Shown here piece by piece: positions 26,604 to 35,001 of a stretch of 64,000 nucleotides of DNA. The position numbers were made by a program, and so were the translations under genes. The stretch lies in contig JAUWGW010000001.1 of the NCBI GenBank assembly GCA_030606215.1, positions 90,905-154,904 of the forward strand, given 5' to 3'. The notes below the pieces were generated by a model. That model was not told the origin of the DNA, ran no database searches, and saw only the letters and a list, made by a program, of their open reading frames with translations. The DNA comes from a bacterium. GTDB lineage: Bacteria > NPL-UPA2 > JAUVJM01. Numbering within the stretch: the first letter of the stretch is position 1; each line of letters begins with the position of its first letter.

Positions 26604-27104
26604 TCACTCCAACAAATCTGTTGGTAGAAGTTTGAGTAATTTTTCCAGTCTTTCTGACATTTTTCTTACGGTTTTTATTCTCTCCATATAGGTTCTGGCA
26701 AGTTTTTTGTTTTCATCATTAAATTTCTTCTCGGAATCCTTCAACATCTTTTCAACCTGCCCAACTGCTCCATTTGCTTCGGAAATCCTTCTCTCAAGCC
26801 CCACTTTCAAGCGGTTAGAGGCAATTTTCCACACATCTCTATCAGCAATATAGTGGTCGCGCCTGTTTCCTTTCACCCAGATTTTTTTTGCAGCTCCCCA
26901 CCCCTCCAGCGCGCGGATATTCACACTTGCACTTGCCTTACTTATTTTGAGTTTTCCAACCATCTCGTTAAGGGAAATTGGTTCGGGACTCAGGTAAAGG
27001 AGGGCATAGAGCTGACCTGCTATTTCGTTCAGGCCCATGCTCTTGGAAAGCCGCCCTGCTGTTTCTATAAAATAATCATGTGCCTTTTCAAGTTCAGAGT
27101 TCAT
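26604..27104 (-). CDS. GbsR/MarR-type transcriptional regulator
   Basis: A 166-residue regulator. Residues about 20-95 form a winged helix of the GbsR type (IAGQLYALLYLSPEPISLNE, then KISKASASVNIRALEGWGAA with the wing VKGNRRDHYIADRD). Residues about 100-160 form a long helical dimerisation segment. A near-perfect sigma70 promoter and a GTTCA-N8-TGAAC dyad lie directly upstream. The dyad sits between the -10 box and the ATG, a position suited to autoregulation. The glycan operon begins 76 bases downstream, so it may control that operon. No ligand can be named. Confidence 0.85.
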   Translation of the reverse strand: MNSELEKAHDYFIETAGRLSKSMGLNEIAGQLYALLYLSPEPISLNEMVGKLKISKASASVNIRALEGWGAAKKIWVKGNRRDHYIADRDVWKIASNRLKVGLERRISEANGAVGQVEKMLKDSEKKFNDENKKLARTYMERIKTVRKMSERLEKLLKLLPTDLLE

Positions 27105-27108
27105 ATTT

Positions 27109-27126
27109 GTTCACTTTGTTCTGAAC
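27109..27126. promoter_or_regulatory. Dyad operator candidate at the GbsR-type gene
   Basis: GTTCA and TGAAC arms are separated by eight bases, between the -10 box (27129-27134) and the start codon at 27104. A bound dimer here would block transcription start, the usual site for MarR/GbsR autorepression. Binding is inferred from position and symmetry only. Confidence 0.5.
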
Positions 27127-27128
27127 GA

Positions 27129-27157
27129 ATTATACATATTAGATTAAAGCCTGTCAA
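27129..27157 (-). promoter_or_regulatory. Sigma70 promoter for the regulator and glycan operon
   Basis: On the minus strand TTGACA (27152-27157) and TATAAT (27129-27134) are separated by exactly 17 bases, both perfect consensus boxes. The start codon at 27104 lies 24 bases past the -10 box, giving a very short leader. No other good promoter was seen upstream of the glycan genes, so it may serve the whole run to the left. Confidence 0.85.
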
Positions 27158-27238
27158 GCGAATTCTGTTTGACAATCATAATATGCCTGTGCTAAACTTC
27201 GCCAGTTGCGATTGGGGGTAAATGCTCAGTAAACTCTT

Positions 27239-27303
27239 GTGTCGTTCTGAACGAAGTGAAGAATCTATATAGATTCTTCGTTCCTTTGCTCCTCAGAATG
27301 ACA
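27239..27303. repeat. Palindromic intergenic repeat (MITE/REP-like)
   Basis: An imperfect inverted repeat of about 65 bases. The outer arms are TGTCGTTCTGAACGAAG and the complement of TCCTCAGAATGACA, and the core is a perfect 22-base palindrome at 27258-27279 (GAAGAATC-TATATA-GATTCTTC). The form matches the small non-coding palindromic elements scattered in many bacterial genomes. It lies between fhs and the regulator gene, encodes no protein and has no terminator T-run. Confidence 0.65.
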
Positions 27304-27355
27304 GATTAGGGAAAATCTGGTTAAAAAAGAGTGGGCGGAAGGAGAAAAGGTTGGC

Positions 27356-27375
27356 GGGTTCAATAAATTGAACCC
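27356..27375. repeat. 20-base perfect palindrome downstream of fhs
   Basis: GGGTTCAATAAATTGAACCC is a perfect inverted repeat ending seven bases past the fhs stop. It can form a hairpin in RNA from either strand, but no T-run follows on the minus strand, so it is not a standard intrinsic terminator. It could be an RNA-stabilising hairpin or an interspersed repeat. Confidence 0.6.
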
Positions 27376-27381
27376 CTACGA

Positions 27382-29079
27382 TTAGAATAACCCAACTGTC
27401 TTACCATTTTCATCAATGTCAACCGCAACAAAGGCTGGAACTGATGGAAGCCCCGGCATTGTCCTCATTTCTCCAAGAAGAGGATAGAGAAAACCTGCGC
27501 CAACTGAAGCTCTTATATCACGCACCGGGACACGGTAATTTTTGGGGACTCCTTTAAGGTTGGGGTCGTGTGAAAGCGAAAGGTGCGTCTTTGCCATATT
27601 TATGCATAATTTGTCATAACCAAGTTCTGTATACAGTTTAATCCTCTTCTCTGCAATCGGAGTATAATCAACACCATCAGCGCGATAAACTTTAGTTGCA
27701 ATTGTCTCAATCTTTTCCTTGATTGAAAGTTCATCAGGATAGAGGAGATGAAAATTGTTTGGCTCATCACAGGCTTTCACAATTTTTTCTGCCGCTTCAA
27801 TACAACCTTCCCCGCCTTTTGCCCACGGGTCTATGGCGCATGCGGCATATGCTCCGTTTTCAAGAGCATATTTTACGACAGAATCTATTTCCTTATCCCT
27901 GTCAGCAGTGAAACGGTTGACTGTGACCACAACAGGAATTCCAAAAGAAAGCATATTTTCAAGGTGAACTTTGAGATTCTCACATCCTCTCTCAAGCGCT
28001 GGCATATTCTCTTTCTCGGCAATCTTCCTGTCATATTTCTGTCCGGGTTTTAAAGTAAATGCTCCTCCATGCATTTTCAGAGCGCGAATACTACAGGTTA
28101 TGACTACAGCATCCAGTTTAATACCGCTCTGGCGGCAGACAACATCTATCAGTTTTTCAGCTCCACAATCAGCCCCGAACCCGCTTTCAGTAACTACATA
28201 ATCGGCGACTTTTAAAGCGACAAGGTTAGCGAGAACTGAGTTATTTCCATGAGCAACATTCGCAAACGGAAAACCATGGTCAATCACAGGAGTGTTTTCA
28301 AGACTCTGAACAAGATTCGGTTTTATGGAATCCTTCATAAGGACAGTCATTGTCCCCGCAACTTTAAGGTCTTCGGCAGTTACTGGTTTCCCCTCATATG
28401 TGAAACCGCATACCATTCTTCCAAGTCTTTTCCTCAAATCAAAAAGTCCTGTTGTAAGGGCATGGACGGCGGCTGTTTCTGTTGCTACAGTTATATCGTA
28501 TCCAGTCTCTCTCGGATAACCGTTTGCCTTACCTCCAAGCCCGACAACTATATGTCTCAGTGCCCTGTCACTGACATCAACACATCTCCTAAGTGTTATG
28601 TTTAGCAAGTCTATATTTAATTTGTTTCCATGAAGGATAGAAGCATCCAGCGCGGCATTCAGCAGATTATGGGCAGTCTCAACCGCATGAATATCCCCTG
28701 TGAAGTGGAGGTTGATATTCTCCATTGGAACCACCTGCGAATAACCTCCACCACACGCCCCTCCTTTTATTCCGAAGGTAGGACCTTTTGAAGGTTCCCT
28801 TATTGTATTACAAACATTCTTCCCAATTTTTGCTAAAGCTTGACCAATCCCAAGATTTGTAACAGTCTTCCCTTCCCCCAATGGAGTTGGAGTAATTGCG
28901 GTTACAGTGATAAATTTTCCATTGGGCTTGTCTTTAAATCTTTCAAGAATCTTGAGGTCAATTTTAGCCATATATTTCCCGTATGGCTCAAGCTCATCTT
29001 CCTGCACTCCGAGTTTGTCTGCAATCTGAGTGATTGGTTTTAATTTAGCCGCCTGAGCAATTTCCAAGTCACTAAGCAT
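27382..29079 (-). CDS. fhs: Formate--tetrahydrofolate ligase
   Basis: A 565-residue enzyme of normal family length that makes 10-formyl-THF from formate, ATP and THF. The P-loop is ITPTPLGEGKTVTNLGIGQ, and long conserved stretches such as FGIKGGACGGGYSQV, DRALRHIVVGLGG and GFPFANVAHGNNS are intact. It is the methyl-branch entry enzyme of acetogenesis and also serves one-carbon supply. It is the last gene of a run with an ADP-forming acyl-CoA synthetase and a DRTGG protein, consistent with anaerobic acetate and formate metabolism. Confidence 0.97.
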   Translation of the reverse strand: MLSDLEIAQAAKLKPITQIADKLGVQEDELEPYGKYMAKIDLKILERFKDKPNGKFITVTAITPTPLGEGKTVTNLGIGQALAKIGKNVCNTIREPSKGPTFGIKGGACGGGYSQVVPMENINLHFTGDIHAVETAHNLLNAALDASILHGNKLNIDLLNITLRRCVDVSDRALRHIVVGLGGKANGYPRETGYDITVATETAAVHALTTGLFDLRKRLGRMVCGFTYEGKPVTAEDLKVAGTMTVLMKDSIKPNLVQSLENTPVIDHGFPFANVAHGNNSVLANLVALKVADYVVTESGFGADCGAEKLIDVVCRQSGIKLDAVVITCSIRALKMHGGAFTLKPGQKYDRKIAEKENMPALERGCENLKVHLENMLSFGIPVVVTVNRFTADRDKEIDSVVKYALENGAYAACAIDPWAKGGEGCIEAAEKIVKACDEPNNFHLLYPDELSIKEKIETIATKVYRADGVDYTPIAEKRIKLYTELGYDKLCINMAKTHLSLSHDPNLKGVPKNYRVPVRDIRASVGAGFLYPLLGEMRTMPGLPSVPAFVAVDIDENGKTVGLF

Positions 29080-29097
29080 TTATCCATCCTCCTTCTT

Positions 29098-30201
29098 TCA
29101 AGAGATCTTATCCCACATTCTGTCCACATCTACGTGTTTATCTATCAACTCCATTGCAATATTAATTTTTTCCGTGTCAGTGTCTCTGATTTTGACAACA
29201 AAGTCGTGAAGTTTTGAGGCAACAGTGTATGTGTCTTGCTCCGCGCTCAAGACCGGGATATCCGTTTTCTTTATCAGGTCAACTATAGTTGTGTGTGTGG
29301 GTATCCCGCCTGTAAGTATAAGCCCTGAAATTCTCAGCTGTTTTTTATCTTTCGTGATTGTTGGTCCCATCGCAGCGAGAATCAAATCCTCTCTATCTCC
29401 CGGAGTTACAAGGAGAGAACTATGATGAATGTATTTAAGAGCGTGATGCGGGAACATAGCTCCAACCACGATATTGTCGACTCTCTTGTAGAGAAATTTC
29501 TCTCCGCTGATTAATTTTAGAGATAGCCCAGTTTTAATTTGAGACATTGTTGAAGTTGTAAGCGCCTTAGTATACGGTATCACACCGAGCAGGTCAATTC
29601 CCTTCTTCTTCAATCCCTTCTCAAGATACACCTTTAACTTATCTATCTTCTCAGGTAAGACTTTATTCACAATTACACCAACAACCTCAACTCCTTCTTT
29701 TTCAAACAGCGCCTGGTTTAATACAATCTCATCAATAGGTCTGCCAATCCCGCCTATTGCTACCAGGACAACTTTTGAATTTAATATCCTTGCAACTGTC
29801 GCATTATTCAAATCAAATGTAGAACCAACCCCGGCATGCCCCGTTCCCTCAATTACCACAAGGTCATTACCCTCACAACATTTCTCATACGAATTTTTAA
29901 TGTTAGATATCAATGTATCCAGCCCGCCTTTATCCAGATATTTTTCTGTAAAACCCCTCTCAATAGCGACAGGACTCATTTCCTTCAACCTTCTAAAATC
30001 CGACTTAAAAATTTTGCTTACGAGAACAGCATCTTCATCAACCTTAACTCCATCAAATTCAACGTATCTCTGACCAACTGGTTTAATAAAACCGATGTTT
30101 GATGTAATTTGCCTGAGCTTCATTAACAGACCGATACATACGACAGTTTTACCATCATTCTGTCTTGTAGCCGCTAAGAATATTCTTTTTTCTCTGCTCA
30201 T
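29098..30201 (-). CDS. BioD-like/DRTGG-domain protein (phosphotransacetylase-associated family)
   Basis: A 367-residue protein. The N-terminal P-loop domain resembles dethiobiotin synthetase (IFLAATRQNDGKTVVCIGLL), with VVIEGTGHAGVGSTFDL and VLVAIGGIGRP. The C-terminal part (about 215-330) is the DRTGG regulatory domain also found before the catalytic domain in long phosphotransacetylases. The catalytic Pta domain is absent. Such proteins are often encoded beside ADP-forming acetyl-CoA synthetases, as here, where the start overlaps by four bases. A role in sensing nucleotide or controlling acetate flux is inferred. Confidence 0.82.
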   Translation of the reverse strand: MSREKRIFLAATRQNDGKTVVCIGLLMKLRQITSNIGFIKPVGQRYVEFDGVKVDEDAVLVSKIFKSDFRRLKEMSPVAIERGFTEKYLDKGGLDTLISNIKNSYEKCCEGNDLVVIEGTGHAGVGSTFDLNNATVARILNSKVVLVAIGGIGRPIDEIVLNQALFEKEGVEVVGVIVNKVLPEKIDKLKVYLEKGLKKKGIDLLGVIPYTKALTTSTMSQIKTGLSLKLISGEKFLYKRVDNIVVGAMFPHHALKYIHHSSLLVTPGDREDLILAAMGPTITKDKKQLRISGLILTGGIPTHTTIVDLIKKTDIPVLSAEQDTYTVASKLHDFVVKIRDTDTEKINIAMELIDKHVDVDRMWDKIS

Positions 30202-32297
30202 TTTGTAATTATTCTTGCATCAACTACTTTACACCCTTCTGGATACACTATTAATGGATTTATATCAAGTTCAGATACCTCATCAAAATCCATAATCAAC
30301 TGAGACAACCTCATTAAATTCTCCCCTATTGCAGATATGTCAGCAGGCAATTGTCCTCTGGCCCCAGCCAGTATTTTGTACATCTTCACAGATTTTATCA
30401 TCTTAATTGCACCCGAACTCCCCAAAGGCGCAAACCCAAAAGCAACATCTTTTATAACTTCTGTATATATACCACCGACTCCAAACATAACCACGGGACC
30501 AAAAAGCTCATCTCTTCTGGCACCCAAAATAACCTCCTGTCCCTTTTCAGCCATCTGCTGAATATTCACTCCCCATATCTTAGCCCGCGGCATATTTTTT
30601 CTGATATTTCCCATCATCTCTTCATAGGCTTTCTTAACCTCCAAATCCTCCGCCAATCCTAAGATTACCCCTCCCGTTTCGAATTTATGGATAATATCCG
30701 GAGAGACTATCTTCATAGCAACTGGATAGCCAACATCACAAGCTGCTTTTAAACATTCATCAGAACCTGTACACAACCTTGACTTTAATACGGGAAACCC
30801 GTAGGCATTTAGAACTTTTAGGACTTCTATTTCCGGCAAAAAAATCCTTCCTTCCTGCTTCGCTCTGCTCAACACCTGACTTGCTTTCTCCCTATCGACG
30901 GAAAAACTTTTAACCTCAGTTCGTGGTCTGGCGCCCCACTCTCTGTAACTATTCATATCACCCAGAGCTTTTGCCGCTTTCTCAGGGAATTTATAATGCG
31001 GGATATTTCCGCTCTCAAGTATCTCCACACCGCCGGAAACATCAGATGCACCCATAAAAGAACATAAGACCGGTTTCAGGCCTCCCTTAGCTGCCTTCAC
31101 CAAAACCCGGGCTATTTCTTCTACATCAGTCATTGCCTGTGGTGTTAGCAAAACTATAACCCCATCAACATTTTTATCCTTCAGAACATTATTTACTGCA
31201 TGCTCATACTTATCGTGCCGCGCATCCCCGATCAAATCAACTGGATTGTTAAGACTTGCTGTTTTCGGAAGATGTTTCTTCAATTCCTCAACCGTGCTGT
31301 CCTCAAACTTGGCTAATTCGAGACCGCACTTTATGCTTGCATCTGTAGCCATAACCCCGGGACCACCAGCATTAGTGATAATAGCAATCCTTCTCCCCCC
31401 CGGGACAGGTGAATTAGCAAAAGCTGAAGCAGTAGCAAAAAGTTCCTCCAGCGAATCAACTCTTATAACGCCGCTCTGCTGAAACAACGCATCGTAGATT
31501 TCATCTGCCCCGGCCAATGCGCCTGTGTGAGAAAGCGCCGCTTTAGCTCCCTGTGAGGTCCTCCCCGACTTTATAGCAATTATCGGTTTTCCTCCAGCCG
31601 TAATACTTCTTGCGACTTTCATAAATTCTCTCGTATCAGTCAAATCTTCAACATATATCAAAATAACTTTTGTTTGAGGGTCCTCATTCAGATACGATAC
31701 AAAATCAATTTCGTTTAGGTGCGCCTTGTTACCGAAACTTATAAATTTGGAAAAACCTACCCCCTCACTCCTCGCATAGTCCAGAATAGCCGTGCACAGA
31801 GCACCGCTCTGCGAAATGAAACTGATATTCCCTGCCGAAGGCATATGTTTCCCAAAAGAAGCATTCAGAGATACCGAAGGGTCAGTATTGATAATCCCAA
31901 GACAATTTGGACCAACCATCACCATTCCATATTTATCTACAATGTTAATAACCTCTTTTTCCAGCTCAACTCCCTTACTGCCAACCTCTTTGAACCCAGC
32001 AGAAATTATTATTACACCTTTCACTCCTTTTTGCCCGCAGTCATTTAGGATTTTCGGAATGATCGGACTTGGAACCACTATAACCACTAAATCCACAGTC
32101 TCCGGAACAGACTTAATATCAGGGTAACATTTTACTCCAAGAACATCCTCAGTCTTGGGGTTGACAGGGAACAGTTTTCCTGTATACCCTCCCTTAAGTA
32201 TATTGGAAAATACTTCTCTCCCTACAGCGCCTTCTTTTCTGGAAGCGCCTATTACCGCAATTGATTCAGGTGAAAATATACTCTGTAAATTTTCCAT
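30198..32297 (-). CDS. Acetate--CoA ligase (ADP-forming), fused alpha-beta
   Basis: A 699-residue fused ADP-forming acyl-CoA synthetase. The CoA-binding domain is N-terminal (IAVIGASRKEGAVGREVF), followed by the succinyl-CoA-ligase-like domains with SQSGALCTAILDYA and the phosphohistidine segment LSHTGALAGADEI. An ATP-grasp domain occupies residues about 475-699 (FPVLKSRL, VAMKIVSPDIIHKFETGGV). No GNAT domain is present, unlike PatZ. It makes ATP from acetyl-CoA or other acyl-CoA while releasing the acid, a common fermentative step in anaerobes. It is coupled to the DRTGG gene. Confidence 0.93.
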   Translation of the reverse strand: MENLQSIFSPESIAVIGASRKEGAVGREVFSNILKGGYTGKLFPVNPKTEDVLGVKCYPDIKSVPETVDLVVIVVPSPIIPKILNDCGQKGVKGVIIISAGFKEVGSKGVELEKEVINIVDKYGMVMVGPNCLGIINTDPSVSLNASFGKHMPSAGNISFISQSGALCTAILDYARSEGVGFSKFISFGNKAHLNEIDFVSYLNEDPQTKVILIYVEDLTDTREFMKVARSITAGGKPIIAIKSGRTSQGAKAALSHTGALAGADEIYDALFQQSGVIRVDSLEELFATASAFANSPVPGGRRIAIITNAGGPGVMATDASIKCGLELAKFEDSTVEELKKHLPKTASLNNPVDLIGDARHDKYEHAVNNVLKDKNVDGVIVLLTPQAMTDVEEIARVLVKAAKGGLKPVLCSFMGASDVSGGVEILESGNIPHYKFPEKAAKALGDMNSYREWGARPRTEVKSFSVDREKASQVLSRAKQEGRIFLPEIEVLKVLNAYGFPVLKSRLCTGSDECLKAACDVGYPVAMKIVSPDIIHKFETGGVILGLAEDLEVKKAYEEMMGNIRKNMPRAKIWGVNIQQMAEKGQEVILGARRDELFGPVVMFGVGGIYTEVIKDVAFGFAPLGSSGAIKMIKSVKMYKILAGARGQLPADISAIGENLMRLSQLIMDFDEVSELDINPLIVYPEGCKVVDARIITK

Positions 32298-32348
32298 TTA
32301 CAATTTCCTCCAGGAATCCATCCCCGCCTTTACCGGTAACTGCTGTTT

Positions 32349-33809
32349 TCATCTACGAAGCATCTCCAGCGCTTTATTGATGCGGCGCAGCACTTTTTCC
32401 TTCCCGAGAAGCACCATAACTTCAAAAAGTCCCGGAGTTGCCTTCTTTCCCGTTATTGCAACCCGAACAGGCTGCATTAAATCTTTCCCCTTAAGATTCT
32501 TCTCATTAATGAACTCTTTTGCAGCCTTCTCAACAGTTGGGATATCAAATGGCTCAACTTTCGTAAGCTTCCCACTGAAAGATTCAAGAAGTTCCGGAAC
32601 GCTTCCCTTCCTCAAAATCTCATCAACTGCCTTAGAGTCGTATTTGACGTCTTCAGTGAAGAAAAAGTCTGTAAACTCAGTTATCTCGCTGAGTTTCTTA
32701 AGCCGCTCCTGTTCAAGTGAAATAACCTTCTTTGCAAATTCTCTCTCCCTGCTGTTCCGCCCTTCTATCAAGTTACTCTCTCTCAAATAAGGGATTACCA
32801 GTTCAAAAAGCTCATCTATACTGAGTTTTCTGATGTAATATCCATCCATCCACTCAAGCTTTTTCATATCAAATACAGCGGGGTTTTTACCCACCCGGTC
32901 AAGAGAAAATTTCTCAATCATTTCTTCTTTTGAATTGAATATCTGCTGGCTATCGGTAGTGCCCCATCCAAGTAAAGCAAGATAGTTTAAAAGAGCACCC
33001 GGCAGAAAACCTTCCTTTTTGAACCACTGAACTGAAATTGCACCATGGCGTTTACTCAACTTTGCCCCATCAGAGCCAAGAATCATCGGCAGATGTGCAA
33101 ATTCTGGCATCTCAAAACCTAACGTCTGATAAAGTAAAATCTGTCTCGGTGTATTTGAAAGGTGTTCATCACCTCTTATCACGTGAGTAATCTCCATAAG
33201 ATGGTCATCAATGACATTCGCAAAATTAAAAGTGGGCACATAACTTGATTTAAGAATTACAAAATCATGAAGAGAAGAATTTTTGAATTCTACATCACCT
33301 CTGACTATATCAGAAAATCTTGTTACTCCATCCTGTGGAACTCTAAATCTTAGAACACTTTTTCGCCCCTCATTCTCAAACTTCCTCTTCTCACTCTCAG
33401 AAAGATGGGAGCAACGCCCATCATAACCAGGGGGAATCCTTTCTTTAAGCGCCTTTTCCCTTCTCTCAGTTAGCTCTTCCTCTGTGCAGTAGCATGGGTA
33501 AACTACTTTCTTTCTTAGAAGCTTCTCAGCATACTCCCTGTATATATGGAGTCTTTCCATCTGCGTATATGGACCAAACCCTCCACCAATCCCGGGTCCC
33601 TCGTCCCAGTCAATCCCCAGCCACTTAAGACCTTCAAAAATACTCCCTGTGGACTCCTCCGTCGAACGTAACTCATCAGTATCTTCTATACGAAGGATAA
33701 ACTCCCCATTATAGTGTTTTGCCAAAAGCCAGTTGAATAAAGCTGTCCTTACTCCTCCAATATGCAGGGAACCTGTTGGAGAGGGCGCAAACCTCACTCG
33801 CACATTCAT
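32349..33809 (-). CDS. gltX: Glutamyl-tRNA synthetase
   Basis: A 486-residue class I aminoacyl-tRNA synthetase. APSPTGSLHIGGVRTALFNW carries the HIGH-type motif and KLSKRHGAIS is the KMSKS motif. A complete C-terminal anticodon-binding domain ends with the helical tail. Length is normal for a bacterial discriminating or non-discriminating GluRS, and these cannot be told apart here. The ATG follows dprA by nine bases, so the two are co-transcribed. Confidence 0.97.
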   Translation of the reverse strand: MNVRVRFAPSPTGSLHIGGVRTALFNWLLAKHYNGEFILRIEDTDELRSTEESTGSIFEGLKWLGIDWDEGPGIGGGFGPYTQMERLHIYREYAEKLLRKKVVYPCYCTEEELTERREKALKERIPPGYDGRCSHLSESEKRKFENEGRKSVLRFRVPQDGVTRFSDIVRGDVEFKNSSLHDFVILKSSYVPTFNFANVIDDHLMEITHVIRGDEHLSNTPRQILLYQTLGFEMPEFAHLPMILGSDGAKLSKRHGAISVQWFKKEGFLPGALLNYLALLGWGTTDSQQIFNSKEEMIEKFSLDRVGKNPAVFDMKKLEWMDGYYIRKLSIDELFELVIPYLRESNLIEGRNSREREFAKKVISLEQERLKKLSEITEFTDFFFTEDVKYDSKAVDEILRKGSVPELLESFSGKLTKVEPFDIPTVEKAAKEFINEKNLKGKDLMQPVRVAITGKKATPGLFEVMVLLGKEKVLRRINKALEMLRR

Positions 33810-33818
33810 ATTAAAATC

Positions 33819-34949
33819 CTATTTTTTTGCAAACTGTTTACCTGGCAGCTGTCTAATGAGTCCTTTGACTTCAAGCATTACCAGTGTTGAAGAAACTTTA
33901 CTTACCGGCAGGTTTGCTTCACTGCAGATAACATCTATGTGGCGCGGGTCCGATGAAAGAAGCTCGTAAACCTTTTCCTCTTCCCCTTTTAAATGAGGGA
34001 CATCTGTTTGCTGACGGGCAGACATTCCATTTTTTGGATCCTGGCTCTTCCCCCCACCCAAACCTCGCACCTGCATACTCAGTTCTTCAAGAATGTCATC
34101 AACATCCTGCACAAGTTTTGCACCTTCCTTGATGAGCCGATGCGTGCCATAACTTTTAGGCGAATCAACTTTCCCCGGTACCGCAAAAACTTCCCTGCCC
34201 TGTTCAAGAGCAAATCCTGCAGTAATCAACGAACCGCTATTTTTTGCCGCTTCAACAACAATAACCCCGAGAGAAAGTCCGCTTATAATACGATTTCGCC
34301 TGGGGAAATTTTCTCTATCAGGCTTGGCACCAATTGGAAACTCACTTAGAACTGCTCCTGAACTTATTATCTCCTTCATCAATCTTGCATTCTCAGGAGG
34401 ATATACAGTATCTATCCCACAACCGAGAACTGCTATTGTCCGCCCTTTAACTGCAAGTGCTCCTCTATGTGCGGCTGAATCAATACCTCGCGCCATCCCG
34501 CTTACTATCGTAAACCCTCTCATAGCAAGCTTCTTACCCAAATCTTCAGTAATCATCCTTCCATAAAAAGAAGGATACCTCGTCCCGACAATAGCTATTG
34601 CTTTCTCATCATTAGCAGAAACCTCACCTTTCACATACAGCACAGCAGGCGGGTCATATATTTCTCTAAGCCGACATGGATACTCCTCATCATCCAGATT
34701 CAGAACATATGCCCCGTATTTTTCAACAAGCTCAAGCTCTCTTTTAACATCTACAGTCTCTCGCCACCTTGTTATCCTGCCGGCGAATTCTCTCCCAATA
34801 CCTTCAACCTTCTGGAGCTCTTTCACGGATGCATTCAGAATTCTCTCAGGACTCTTGAAATATTCCAGAAGTTTTTTTATCCTGAGAGCCCCTATCCCGG
34901 GAATCAAATTCAAAACTACCCAGCAGTCTTTACTCTTATCCTTCTTCAC
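33819..34949 (-). CDS. dprA: DNA processing protein DprA
   Basis: A 376-residue DprA. It has an N-terminal helix-hairpin-helix region (LNLIPGIGALRIKKLLEYF), the Rossmann ssDNA/RecA-loading core (AIVGTRYPSFYGRM, VSGMARGIDSAAHRGAL, TIAVLGCGID, SLITAGFALEQGREVFAVPG) and a C-terminal winged-helix domain (residues about 315-376). It starts with GTG. DprA protects incoming single-stranded DNA in natural transformation. No other competence genes are in the window. Confidence 0.96.
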   Translation of the reverse strand: MKKDKSKDCWVVLNLIPGIGALRIKKLLEYFKSPERILNASVKELQKVEGIGREFAGRITRWRETVDVKRELELVEKYGAYVLNLDDEEYPCRLREIYDPPAVLYVKGEVSANDEKAIAIVGTRYPSFYGRMITEDLGKKLAMRGFTIVSGMARGIDSAAHRGALAVKGRTIAVLGCGIDTVYPPENARLMKEIISSGAVLSEFPIGAKPDRENFPRRNRIISGLSLGVIVVEAAKNSGSLITAGFALEQGREVFAVPGKVDSPKSYGTHRLIKEGAKLVQDVDDILEELSMQVRGLGGGKSQDPKNGMSARQQTDVPHLKGEEEKVYELLSSDPRHIDVICSEANLPVSKVSSTLVMLEVKGLIRQLPGKQFAKK

Positions 34950-35001
34950 GCTCTTTTCCCTATACCAAGAAAAAAATTAATTGAACCTATTCTGAGCCTC
35001 T

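Noticed and set aside
27168..27198. Divergent plus-strand promoter (TTGACA then a TAAACT box)
   Set aside because: The -10 box is poor, the spacer is 18 bases, and no plus-strand gene lies downstream.
27356..27375. Perfect palindrome as the intrinsic terminator of fhs
   Set aside because: The stem is good, but no T-run follows on the minus strand and the loop is AT-rich. Called a repeat instead.
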